64,000 nt of DNA from CAWGCE01 sp964480915 (lineage in GTDB: Bacteria; Planctomycetota; Planctomycetia; Pirellulales; Pirellulaceae), in assembly GCA_964480915.1 (NCBI GenBank), contig CAYZRS010000009.1:1-64000 (forward strand). The letters run 5' to 3'. Every line of letters begins with the position of its first letter. Within the stretch, counting starts at the first letter, position 1. Below are positions 1 to 8,561 of the stretch, piece by piece. Under the pieces are notes generated by a model that saw nothing but the letters and a program-made list of their open reading frames with translations, was not told the origin of the DNA and did no database searches. Position numbers and translations under genes: made by a program.

Positions 1-20
1 GTTGGTTGCTCTTGGTGAGA

Positions 21-93
21 GGGTCAGGTCCATGTTTTCGGTCTTCGTTTGTATGGGGTGGTGTGGCTGTTGGCCGAAAAATGGACCAGACCC
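21..93. repeat. Imperfect inverted repeat with GGACC-type arms
   Basis: The arm at 21-41 (GGGTCAGGTCCATG...TCGG) is nearly the reverse complement of the arm at 74-93 (CCGAAAAATGGACCAGACCC). About 32 bases separate them. No convincing gene covers this stretch. The arrangement resembles REP/BIME-like dispersed palindromes of bacterial genomes, but copy number cannot be judged from one window. Confidence 0.5.
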
Positions 94-122
94 TTTTCCT
101 GCGCTGGAAGGGGATGGGTACG

Positions 123-155
123 AAAAAACGCGTTTTGCGAAGCAAAACGCGTTTC
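123..155 (-). terminator. Rho-independent terminator of the lamin-tail protein gene
   Basis: A perfect 13-bp stem (126-138 with 142-154) closes on a GAA loop. Read on the minus strand it is followed by a run of six T. It lies about 28 bases after the stop codon of the minus-strand gene ending at 183, as expected for an intrinsic terminator. Confidence 0.75.
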
Positions 156-182
156 TGGTTTGGTCGTATTGCGAAGCGCGGT

Positions 183-851
183 TTAGCGGCGGCGAAGGAA
201 AGCGATTGCTCCGAACAGCAATAGCACGATGGCCGATGGTTCTGGAACGGTTGCGAAACCGGGTGAGCCGACGTCTGTGCCGGCCATCATCAGGCCTGTG
301 CCGTCGTCGCAAGCGGTAAATGCTCCGAATTCACCGACGGCGCTGAGACCAAGGTCGGCACCATTGGTTGCCCATTCGAAACTGAATCCTTCTGTTGCGG
401 CTCCGAAGGATACCGAAGTGACGATTTGAGCACCCGGGACATTGATGGGATCGGCATCCCATAAGATGACCGAGTCGCCGTTGGAGCTTAGGCCAGAGAA
501 AGTATCTGGGCCACTGAACAAATCTTCGGTCAGCACGTCGAATCCGCCGCACCAATCGGTTTCAAAGGCTGTGAATTCATCTTTCGCGACGACGACCGAC
601 GAACCAGCTGTCAGCATGAAACTTGGAAAGAGTGCACCGTCGTCGCCGGCCATGCCATCATCCCAGTAGTATCCGTCGAGATCGATATCGGCGGTGCCGG
701 TGTTGGTCAATTCGAACCAATCGCCGCTCGACGAACCGTCTGGGTGCGAGCTGCTGCTCATGACTTCCGTGATGACGATTTGAGCGGAAAGTGGCGAGGA
801 GAGAATACCGAGCAGTAGGAGGGAAAAAAGGCTGCGAATGTTCAAAGTCAT
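183..851 (-). CDS. Lamin-tail-like secreted protein with PEP-CTERM anchor
   Basis: This 222-residue protein opens with a signal peptide (LFSLLLLGILSSPLSAQ). Next comes a lamin-tail/LTD-like domain: IVITEVMSSSSHPDGSSSGD leads into WFELTNTGTADIDLDGYYWDD. It ends with VPEPSAIVLLLFGAIAFLRRR, the PEP motif, membrane helix and basic tail of PEP-CTERM sorting signals. It is probably exported and processed by an exosortase-type system. Its N-terminal half resembles the plus-strand protein at 2232-3419, so the two look like paralogues around the DUF1559 gene. This one lacks the dockerin-like repeats of its relative. A GGAG lies 11 bases before the ATG. The domain call is by motif; the function is unknown. 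Confidence 0.85.
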   Translation of the reverse strand: MTLNIRSLFSLLLLGILSSPLSAQIVITEVMSSSSHPDGSSSGDWFELTNTGTADIDLDGYYWDDGMAGDDGALFPSFMLTAGSSVVVAKDEFTAFETDWCGGFDVLTEDLFSGPDTFSGLSSNGDSVILWDADPINVPGAQIVTSVSFGAATEGFSFEWATNGADLGLSAVGEFGAFTACDDGTGLMMAGTDVGSPGFATVPEPSAIVLLLFGAIAFLRRR

Positions 852-926
852 TGAGTCGAACTCCGTTGAAAAAATAGTCGTGAAAAGTAAATGTAGTTTG
901 TTGGTAGACGCCTTAAGGGCGGCGAA

Positions 927-1856
927 TCAAAGTGCTTCGCCTTCGATGCCCTCTTGGCCGTTGCGGGTACAAAGTGCAAAGAGGATTCGTAGTTCCATCT
1001 CTTCTGGAAAAAATGCGACCGAACCATCGCACCTAAGTGCTTGAACACCACCACGGTGATCGGAATAGGCTTCTTTCATCTTTCGCAGCAAAATGCCTTC
1101 GATTTCGTTGGCGTTGATGCGGCACCCGATGGCACCGGTGCTGCGGCCTGCTCCCCAGACTCCTTCGAGCTTCGTACCATCGACGGCTCGCCCTGAAGCT
1201 TCGATCACGCAAACGGTCTTCGACATGCCGTCACGGATATGTTTGACTCGGACCGTTTTGGATTCGAGGGCGTTGCCTTCTATCTGGAGGAGCACTCCCA
1301 AGTTTTCGGGGTATTCGATGCCGGTGCCATCGTCACAAGGGCCACCGACGTCATCGCCTTCGAATTTCGGTCCTTCAATTCCGAGATAGTCCATGCAGGC
1401 AAAACCACCGCCTCGGTTGGCCGGGAATTCGGGTGGGCTCTTCACAAAATCACCTTCGCGGAACGGATTTCGGATGGAGGTGCTCGGGCAAATGTAGCTG
1501 CTGATCGATTGCTTGAAGACTTCTCGATTCGAAACGTCCAAGAGGCTTGCTTCGAAGTTGATTTGGTCGTTGATCGCTGATTCTTCAATGAAGGGAAGGA
1601 AGAAAGCGGACCACGCGAACGGTTCACAGCCAGAGCAGAATTTCTTTTGTCCGGGAGGGAACTTGCGATTTGCTGATTCGAAATTGAGCATCCCCAGTCC
1701 GATCTGGCGGATGTTGTTCATGCACTGAGTGCGCCGTGCCGCTTCACGGGCTGAATTAACGGCAGGCAATAGCAAGGAAACCAAAATCGCAATGATGGCA
1801 ATGACGACCAACAACTCGACGAGCGTGAAACCGTTTGATTTGCGTTGAATACCCAT
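927..1856 (-). CDS. DUF1559 (PulG-like) prepilin-type protein
   Basis: I chose the ATG at 1856 (309 residues) because AAGGAAAG precedes it and the prepilin signal follows at once: basic residues, then GFTLVELLVVIAIIAILVSL and a hydrophobic helix. The reading frame extends upstream to 2087, but that part has no family features. The C-terminal part carries H-x9-DG (HRGGVQALRCDG), the hallmark of this planctomycetal family. A CSGC motif follows KKF in the middle. Members are thought to be exported pseudopilin-like proteins of unknown role. It lies between two lamin-tail genes. No interruption is seen here, unlike the relative at 60374-61369. Confidence 0.88.
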   Translation of the reverse strand: MGIQRKSNGFTLVELLVVIAIIAILVSLLLPAVNSAREAARRTQCMNNIRQIGLGMLNFESANRKFPPGQKKFCSGCEPFAWSAFFLPFIEESAINDQINFEASLLDVSNREVFKQSISSYICPSTSIRNPFREGDFVKSPPEFPANRGGGFACMDYLGIEGPKFEGDDVGGPCDDGTGIEYPENLGVLLQIEGNALESKTVRVKHIRDGMSKTVCVIEASGRAVDGTKLEGVWGAGRSTGAIGCRINANEIEGILLRKMKEAYSDHRGGVQALRCDGSVAFFPEEMELRILFALCTRNGQEGIEGEAL

Positions 1857-2231
1857 GTCTTTCCTTGTTTGAAGTGTCGATTTCCTGTCGCACGGGAATG
1901 TTCTGAAATTTGATTCGACCGCGACAGTCCACATTGTTTGCTCCAACATGCGTGACTCTGTTTCGGCAATCGTTTGTGAAGACTTCTTCACGGAAAAATG
2001 GCCTGATTCCCGAGAGATTTTGCGGCTGTGGACGGCGCGAGATCGCTTGTGAAGTTCCAATGAAAGATGCCGCTCGAAATTCGACAATTAACGGCACATA
2101 CGTCATGGTTTGTGAAGTTACCGTGAATTGCCCAACCCGTTGATCATTTGCCGGTTCTCAGCACTCAACATTGGCGCACAATCCCTTCTCAGTTGGAGCT
2201 CAACATCCATTATCAATGAGAGGTTTTTCGA
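1857..2231. other. Divergent intergenic region
   Basis: This 375-base stretch separates the DUF1559 gene (minus) from the lamin-tail gene (plus), so it should contain both promoters. I could not identify a convincing -35/-10 pair. Short frames here are only the upstream extension of the DUF1559 frame or its shadows. GAGAGG at 2219-2224 serves as the Shine-Dalgarno for the gene at 2232. Confidence 0.4.
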
Positions 2232-3419
2232 ATGATCCGTAAAGTCATGGCAGCCATTTTTAGTCTGTTGTTGTGCGTTCCTAGCATCGGCCTCGCTCAG
2301 GTCAATTTGGGTGATCTGCGCATCACTGAAATCATGAGCGCCAGTAGCCATCCGTCTGGTGGTGCGAACGACGATTGGATTGAAATTGTCAACTTTAGCA
2401 ACGATCCGATCGATCTTGACGGATACCTTTGGGACGATGGCGATCAATTGTTTGGAGGTGACTTCACTGCGTTCCCAGAGATGTACACGCCCGTCGGCGC
2501 GACGGATCCAGTGGAGTTGATCTTGCAGCCGAACGAAACGATTCTTTTGGTACGTGAAGACGACGCCAACATTGCTGGCGGCTTTCGTGAGTCATGGGGA
2601 TTGAGCGATAGCCAGATCATCTTAGGTGCGGAAGATATGATCAGCTTCGGAGATACATTTTCTGGATTGAGCGGCAGTAACGGTGACGAAGTGAATCTGT
2701 ATTTCCCCGGACCTGACGCAGCAAATCCAAACGTAAACGCTCAGTTGATCGCTCAACGAGTCTTTGGGGCAGCGCTGAACGGAACGGAACCGGCGGGACG
2801 ATCGTTCGAGTGGGATCCGACCGATGCTTCGACGGCGATTGCCGGTTCGGCCAACTTCAGCACTGACGGGGTGAACTTCGCCTACATTCCGGCTTCGAAT
2901 GGAAGCACTTTGATGCCGGGACCGGGAACCGATCAGGCCTCACCGGGGCTCTACATCGGGATGCCAACAGCAGGACCGGATGGCGATTTCAATGGTGACG
3001 AAGTTTTCGACTGTCTTGACGTCGATGCCTTGGTCGCAGAGATCGTCAATGGAACGAACTTGAGTGAGTTCGACATGACTCAAGAAGGCGACGTCGATGG
3101 CGACGATCTAACGGCATGGCTGGCAGCCGCCGGTGCGGCCAACTTGGCATCCGGCAATCCTTACTTGGTGGGTGACGCGAATCTTGATGGCAATGTGAAC
3201 GGCCAGGACTTTGTGGCTTGGAACAACAATAAATTCCAGGCGGTCGCCGCATTTTGTAGTGGTGACTTCAACGCCGACGGGAATGTCGATGGTCAAGACT
3301 TCGTCGAATGGAACAACAACAAATTCACCAGTGCCGATGGCGTATCGGCTGTGCCGGAACCTGCTTTCGGTTGGTTCTTCGGCGCAGGCCTCCTGATTGC
3401 TATTCGCCGACGACGTTAG
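2232..3419 (+). CDS. Lamin-tail-like PEP-CTERM protein with dockerin-like repeats
   Basis: This 395-residue exported protein starts with a signal peptide (VMAAIFSLLLCVPSIGLAQ). A lamin-tail-like domain follows (LRITEIMSASSHPSGG, then DWIEIVNFSNDPIDLDGYLW). Near residues 255-360 are dockerin-type calcium-loop repeats, including GDANLDGNVNGQDFVAWNNN and GDFNADGNVDGQDFVEWNNN. It ends with VPEPAFGWFFGAGLLIAIRRRR, a PEP-CTERM signal. The N-terminal domain matches the protein at 183-851. The dockerin/PEP tail matches proteins at 15508-17241 and 43793-46162. It is probably a surface or matrix protein; its binding partner is unknown. Confidence 0.88.
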   Translation: MIRKVMAAIFSLLLCVPSIGLAQVNLGDLRITEIMSASSHPSGGANDDWIEIVNFSNDPIDLDGYLWDDGDQLFGGDFTAFPEMYTPVGATDPVELILQPNETILLVREDDANIAGGFRESWGLSDSQIILGAEDMISFGDTFSGLSGSNGDEVNLYFPGPDAANPNVNAQLIAQRVFGAALNGTEPAGRSFEWDPTDASTAIAGSANFSTDGVNFAYIPASNGSTLMPGPGTDQASPGLYIGMPTAGPDGDFNGDEVFDCLDVDALVAEIVNGTNLSEFDMTQEGDVDGDDLTAWLAAAGAANLASGNPYLVGDANLDGNVNGQDFVAWNNNKFQAVAAFCSGDFNADGNVDGQDFVEWNNNKFTSADGVSAVPEPAFGWFFGAGLLIAIRRRR

Positions 3420-3455
3420 TCGTTAGAGTTGAGCCAAAAACTGAAATTCGTAGCG

Positions 3456-3485
3456 ACGCGGGCCTCAAATGGGGTCCGCGTTTTT
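3456..3485 (+). terminator. Rho-independent terminator
   Basis: A 9-bp stem (3456-3464 with 3473-3481, one G-T pair) is followed by TTTTT. It lies just after the stop of the PEP-CTERM gene ending at 3419 and just before the convergent hydrolase gene. Confidence 0.75.
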
Positions 3486-3502
3486 CATTGCGACCGGTCC
3501 GA

Positions 3503-4312
3503 CTAAGTGATCGCAATCTTTTGGCCATCGAAAGCCAGTTCAACGCCATTGGGCAAAGTACGGTTCGTCGCTTCGTGTTCGAGGTCGTGGCAGATGTGCG
3601 TGAAGTACGTGTGGCGCGGTTTCAATTGCTCGACCACGGCTAACGACTCTTCAATGCAAAAGTGAGTCACGTGTGGCTTGTGCCGGAGCGCATCGAGGAT
3701 CAGCACATCAAGCCCTTCCAGTTGAGCCATGCTCGCTGCGGGAATGCCGTTCGTGTCGGTGCAGTAAGCAACGTTGCCGATACGGAAACCGAGCACGTCG
3801 AAACGTGGCCCGTGCTTCAGGCGGATTGGAGTCACTTCCGCGCCGAGGATTTCGAGCGGTTCGGTACCGATACGGATGAAATCTAGCTGCGGCGTGGCAC
3901 CGACATGTGTCTGCAATTCGGCATCTTCAAACGCGTAGGCAAACGCTTGCCTGATCCGGCGTTCGACTGGCTCTTCACAGTACAGCGGCACCGGCTGTTC
4001 GAGGTAGAACTGCATCAGTCGCAAATCGTCCATTCCCATTAAATGGTCGGTATGTTCGTGCGTGTAGGCGACGGCGTGGACGAGCCCGATCTCCTCTCTA
4101 AGTAACTGCGTGCGGAGGTCGGGAGGCGTGTCGATCAGCAGATTGCCGTCTGGCAGGCCCCAAATGACCGAACACCGCGTCCGCTTATTTTTGGGATTCG
4201 AGCTGCGGCAGACGTCGCAGCCGCAGCCGATTGACGGGATGCCGACCGAGGTTCCCGTGCCCAGAACGACCAACTGGCCGGTAATGTCCGTAGTATGAGG
4301 CTGTTTTGGCAC
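3503..4312 (-). CDS. MBL-fold metallo-hydrolase, PhnP-like
   Basis: This 269-residue protein has LGTGTSVGIPSIGCGCDVC at the N-terminus. That motif, with the Cys cluster CGCDVC, is typical of the PhnP/YcbX-like phosphodiesterase branch of the metallo-beta-lactamase fold. The dinuclear metal motif is THEHTDH near residue 80. YCTDTNGIP supplies a later metal Asp and THICHDLEH the C-terminal His. Known PhnP proteins cleave cyclic ribose phosphodiesters in phosphonate breakdown. No other phn gene is visible, so the substrate here is open. It is convergent with the PEP-CTERM gene upstream. Confidence 0.85.
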   Translation of the reverse strand: MPKQPHTTDITGQLVVLGTGTSVGIPSIGCGCDVCRSSNPKNKRTRCSVIWGLPDGNLLIDTPPDLRTQLLREEIGLVHAVAYTHEHTDHLMGMDDLRLMQFYLEQPVPLYCEEPVERRIRQAFAYAFEDAELQTHVGATPQLDFIRIGTEPLEILGAEVTPIRLKHGPRFDVLGFRIGNVAYCTDTNGIPAASMAQLEGLDVLILDALRHKPHVTHFCIEESLAVVEQLKPRHTYFTHICHDLEHEATNRTLPNGVELAFDGQKIAIT

Positions 4313-4662
4313 GGTGGTTCGTCAGTCGTTTGTGAGCATTTCGGGCGATTCGGGCGCTTGCCAGCGGTCGTTTCCGGTTGACCGCTTGGGGCTCTAAATA
4401 TAGAGTATCGCGTTGGTTAAGGTGATGTCAGCGCGGCCATTTTGGGCAACCTTTCCTTGCTGCGGTCGCGAAGTTTGCGAATCGAGCGTCAAGATGGGAT
4501 CGCAAATAACGAACATCGGTTGGGAATCGCAGACGGCTCCGGCTTCCTAACGCGACCTTGATGATTCTTGACCGGCATTCGCTCGGAATTGGCTCCGCAA
4601 TCGGATTCCAATTGGCCTAGAATATCCCCATTACATCCGTTCACGATCTTTAGAAACGAACC
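4313..4662. other. Intergenic region upstream of secA
   Basis: This 350-base stretch has no supported gene. It lies between divergent genes and must carry the promoters of the hydrolase (minus) and secA (plus). A TAGAAT hexamer at 4618-4623 could be a -10 box for secA, but no properly spaced -35 box was found. Confidence 0.35.
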
Positions 4663-7600
4663 ATGAACTTTCTTGAACGCCTGTGGGAGTTGATCTGCGA
4701 TTTTTTTGCAGGGCTCACCGGTCGAGTAAATAAACTCGCCACCTCGATCTTTGGCTCAGCGAATGAGCGTGAAGTGAGGCGGATGCTATCCAAAGTCGAA
4801 TCGATCAATGCGCTCGAGCCCAAATACGAGGCAATGAGCGAAGAGGAACTGCGCCGGCAGACGACGGTTTTTCGTGAACGGCTGGAAGCGGGCGAGACGC
4901 TGGACGACATCTTGGTCGAGGCTTTTGCTGTCTGTCGGGAAGGCGGAAAGCGCTTCCTGAACATGCGGCACTACGATGTGCAGCTGATGGGCGGCATGGT
5001 TCTGCACAGCGGCCAGATCGCCGAAATGGTGACGGGAGAAGGGAAGACATTGGTCGCAACGTTAGCGGCCTACCTCAACGGCATCGCAGGGAACGGTGTG
5101 CATGTCGTCACGGTGAACGATTACTTGGCTCGCCGAGATATGGAATGGATGGCGCCGCTCTACACTGGCTTGGGCCTAACCGTCGCCGCGATTCAGAATG
5201 ACATGGAAGTCGGTATCCGCCAAAAGGCGTACGACTGCGACATTACCTATGGAACCAATAATGAATTTGGGTTCGATTACCTACGCGACAATATGCGCCG
5301 AGCGGCCCGCGGTGATGACAACTTCCCCAAACATCAGCAGCAATCGCAAGGCATCCTGACCTACGCGATCATCGATGAAGTCGACAACATCCTGATCGAT
5401 GAAGCGCGGACGCCGTTGATTATCTCGGGACCGGCACATGACAACATTCGTAAGTATGCCGATGCTGATCGCGTCGCGCGGCAACTAAAGAGCGGGCCTC
5501 ACTTTGAAGTGAACGAGAAAGATCACAATGTCGCTCTGACCGATGAAGGGGTGCGCGAGGCGGAGAAGCTGGCCGGTGTGGAGAGTTTCTATACCGCTGG
5601 CAACATGGAATGGCCTCACTTAATCGACAACTCGTTGAAAGCACATTACCTCTACAAACGCGACGTGAACTACGTCGTGAAAGAGGGGCGAGTGATCATC
5701 GTCGATGAGTTTACCGGACGCCTGATGGACGGTCGGCAGTGGAGTGACGGTCTGCACCAGGCGGTCGAGGCCAAAGAAGGGGTCAAGATCAAGGAAGAGA
5801 CGCAGACGCTGGCAACGATCACATTGCAGAATTTCTTCAAGCTCTACAGCAAGCTCTCCGGGATGACCGGTACGGCGATGACCGAGGCGTCCGAGTTTTG
5901 GAAGATCTACGAATTGGACGTCGTCGCCATTCCTACGAATCGGACGATGCAGCGTAAGGAGTACGCTGACCTGATTTTCTGCACGGAAGAAGAGAAGTAT
6001 CAGGCGATCGCTCATGACATTGAACGCTGCCACAAGTGGGACGTGCTCGTCAAGAAAGACACGGAAGAGATTTGGGGCACGGTCCATAGCCAAACCGATG
6101 ACGAAGTTGTTTTCTCGGAAACGGGATCGAAAGAGAAGCAGACGCTGAAGATCAGCGACTATAAGAGTGTCGACCTCAAAGGTCGGCCAGTACTCGTCGG
6201 TACGACATCGATTGAAAAGAGTGAGGTACTTTCGAACTTGCTCGAGCGACGTGGCATCAAGCATGAAGTTCTGAACGCGAAGCATCATAAACGTGAAGCG
6301 GAAATTGTGGCTCAGGCGGGTCGCAAGGGAGCCGTCACGATCGCGACCAATATGGCCGGTCGCGGTACTGATATCGTGCTTGGTGGTAATCCGGAAACGC
6401 TCGCGTGGGCTCAGTTGCAAGATACGTACGAAACGCGACTCGACGTGCCCCGCGAAGAGTGGGACGAGCTGGTTCACAAGATTGAACAAGAATACGGCAT
6501 GAAGGAGATGGGCGAGGCCATTAAGGAGCTGGGTGGCCTGTGCGTGATCGGAACCGAGCGTCACGAAGCTCGTCGGATCGACTTGCAGTTGCGTGGTCGT
6601 TGCGGTCGGCAAGGCGACCCGGGTAGCAGTCGTTTCTACTTGTCGTTGCGTGATGATCTGATGCGTATCTTTGCCGGCCCTTGGGTCGAAAAGATATTCA
6701 AGACGATCGGGATGCCAGAAGGCGAAGCGATCGAAAGCCGCATGGTGACTCGCCGTATCGAATCGGCTCAAAAGAAAGTCGAAGAACGCAATTTCGAGAT
6801 TCGCAAAAATCTGCTCGAATATGACGAGGTCATGGACGAGCAACGCAAGCGAGTCTACACGTTCCGGCAAAACATTCTCGACGGCGCAAATTGCAAAGAT
6901 CTGATCTTCGACATGATCGATCAGCAGATCGATCAGCACGTGGAAGAGTTCTTGCGCCGCGATTACGGTCGCGAAATGTTCGCCGAATGGGCCGGGAACC
7001 GGTTGGGGGTTTCGCTCGATCCGAAAGATTTCCGCAACGCCGATTTCGAATCGGCAGTGCAGCAGTCGCTGGACGAAGCGGAGCGGATGATCGAGACGCA
7101 GTTGCATGACGCGGTCGAAGAAAATCTTCCGGAAGACGAAGAGCGTGATTGGAATTGGAATGCGCTGGCCAGTTTTGCCAATACTCGCTGGGGGTCGAAT
7201 CTGCGTGATCGTGAACTGAAGAAGGTTGGTCGCGAAGGCGTGTTCGATCTGCTGTACGACAAGGCGGTCGCTGCGGTTCGGGCGACCGATTTGTCGGAAG
7301 GCGCACCCTATTTGCAGCCCGATTTTGGATCACGCACGATCGTCGCCTGGGTAAAACACAAGTTTGGCATCGAGATTCCGCTTGAAGAGATCAAGGATGT
7401 CGAGGCGGCTCCGGTCATGGAGATCGTCCGCAAGAAAGCTCACGCATCGTACGAGTTGCGCGAATCGGAATATCCGGTGATGGCGGCCCTGTATCGATTC
7501 GGTTCGAAGAGTAAGGCGGGTCACACCAAATTGGATCGCGAAGCGTTGGTCGAATGGGCTCAGAATCGATTCCAATGTCAGTTCTCCATCGAGGACATCA

Positions 7601-8346
7601 AAAACAAGCAGCGGGAAGAAATTCGCGACACGTTGGTGAATGCCAGCCGAAACCATCAGAAAGTGGCTCTCGATGCGTCGGCCAAGTTGAGCCAGCAACT
7701 GGAGCAACTGCTGGGCGATTTGCCGGCCGACAAGTTCGTTGGATCGACGGTTCAGCAGGACGCCATCGTACGCTTCTCCGATCAACTGCAGAGTGACTTT
7801 GGTGGCAGCGTCGATGCCGCGAAAGCGGTTCGTCAGACGCGACAGGCCTTCGAACGTAGTGTTCTGAAGGTGGCCGAGGATAAGTACCATCCTGAGATTC
7901 GCCGGATGGAGCGCGACCTCGTACTGCAGCTGATCGACATGGCTTGGAAAGATCACTTGCTGGCGATGGATCATCTGCGCAGTGCGGTCGGTTTGGTCGG
8001 CTATGCTCAGGTCGATCCGAAGACTGAGTACAAGCGTGAAGGAATGCGGCTGTTTGACCAGATGTGGAAGTCAAATAACGGACGTGTGACCGATCTGATC
8101 TTCCGAATGGAGCAACTGGACGAAGGATTTGTCGGAACGACGTGGGTCGAGACGGCGGCCGTGCATGAACAGGCCAAAGGTGCCACGGAAATGGTCGATC
8201 AGCAACAGGCCGCGATCGACGGCACGCAAGAGACTCAGATCGAGACCATCCGCAACCGTGGCGATCGCGTCGGGCGAAACGATCCTTGCCCTTGCGGCAG
8301 CGGTAAAAAATACAAATCGTGTTGCAAAAGAAAAGCGGCCGGCTAG
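4663..8346 (+). CDS. secA: Preprotein translocase ATPase SecA, enlarged form
   Basis: SecA drives proteins through the SecYEG channel by ATP hydrolysis. This copy has 1227 residues, against about 900 in E. coli. Walker A (GEGKTLVATLAAYLNG) is near residue 125 and Walker B (IIDEVDNILIDEARTPLIIS) near 235. The GMTGTAMTE and NMAGRGTDIVLGGNP motifs lie in the two nucleotide-binding domains. The C-terminus is a zinc-binding SEC-C motif (NDPCPCGSGKKYKSCC). About 45 extra residues sit in NBD2 (from KWDVLVKKDTEEIWG). The helical scaffold region is expanded by about 250 residues containing four copies of a W-A-x-x-R-F-like repeat near residues 772, 834, 892 and 961. Identity is certain; the role of the insert is unknown. 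Confidence 0.98.
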   Translation: MNFLERLWELICDFFAGLTGRVNKLATSIFGSANEREVRRMLSKVESINALEPKYEAMSEEELRRQTTVFRERLEAGETLDDILVEAFAVCREGGKRFLNMRHYDVQLMGGMVLHSGQIAEMVTGEGKTLVATLAAYLNGIAGNGVHVVTVNDYLARRDMEWMAPLYTGLGLTVAAIQNDMEVGIRQKAYDCDITYGTNNEFGFDYLRDNMRRAARGDDNFPKHQQQSQGILTYAIIDEVDNILIDEARTPLIISGPAHDNIRKYADADRVARQLKSGPHFEVNEKDHNVALTDEGVREAEKLAGVESFYTAGNMEWPHLIDNSLKAHYLYKRDVNYVVKEGRVIIVDEFTGRLMDGRQWSDGLHQAVEAKEGVKIKEETQTLATITLQNFFKLYSKLSGMTGTAMTEASEFWKIYELDVVAIPTNRTMQRKEYADLIFCTEEEKYQAIAHDIERCHKWDVLVKKDTEEIWGTVHSQTDDEVVFSETGSKEKQTLKISDYKSVDLKGRPVLVGTTSIEKSEVLSNLLERRGIKHEVLNAKHHKREAEIVAQAGRKGAVTIATNMAGRGTDIVLGGNPETLAWAQLQDTYETRLDVPREEWDELVHKIEQEYGMKEMGEAIKELGGLCVIGTERHEARRIDLQLRGRCGRQGDPGSSRFYLSLRDDLMRIFAGPWVEKIFKTIGMPEGEAIESRMVTRRIESAQKKVEERNFEIRKNLLEYDEVMDEQRKRVYTFRQNILDGANCKDLIFDMIDQQIDQHVEEFLRRDYGREMFAEWAGNRLGVSLDPKDFRNADFESAVQQSLDEAERMIETQLHDAVEENLPEDEERDWNWNALASFANTRWGSNLRDRELKKVGREGVFDLLYDKAVAAVRATDLSEGAPYLQPDFGSRTIVAWVKHKFGIEIPLEEIKDVEAAPVMEIVRKKAHASYELRESEYPVMAALYRFGSKSKAGHTKLDREALVEWAQNRFQCQFSIEDIKNKQREEIRDTLVNASRNHQKVALDASAKLSQQLEQLLGDLPADKFVGSTVQQDAIVRFSDQLQSDFGGSVDAAKAVRQTRQAFERSVLKVAEDKYHPEIRRMERDLVLQLIDMAWKDHLLAMDHLRSAVGLVGYAQVDPKTEYKREGMRLFDQMWKSNNGRVTDLIFRMEQLDEGFVGTTWVETAAVHEQAKGATEMVDQQQAAIDGTQETQIETIRNRGDRVGRNDPCPCGSGKKYKSCCKRKAAG

Positions 8347-8561
8347 GCTCCGATGGACGTTTGCGAGCGGCAGAACCAGTTCGTAGTACCGGTTTCAGCC
8401 GGAGTGATACGCGAGTAACCTGCCGGTAGCGCCATGTGGCTCACAGCAGACTGGATTGTATGTCGCGATGGACGAGTCTTGGCCTCCAGGCGGTACGACC
8501 AACGATTCGGGGCGATTGACTTCATTGTCGTGGGTTCATTGTCGTGGGTAAAGGAAGACCC

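Noticed and set aside
5620..7107. 495-codon open frame antisense to secA
   Set aside because: It lies wholly within secA, lacks family motifs and arises from the high-GC codon pattern of the true gene.
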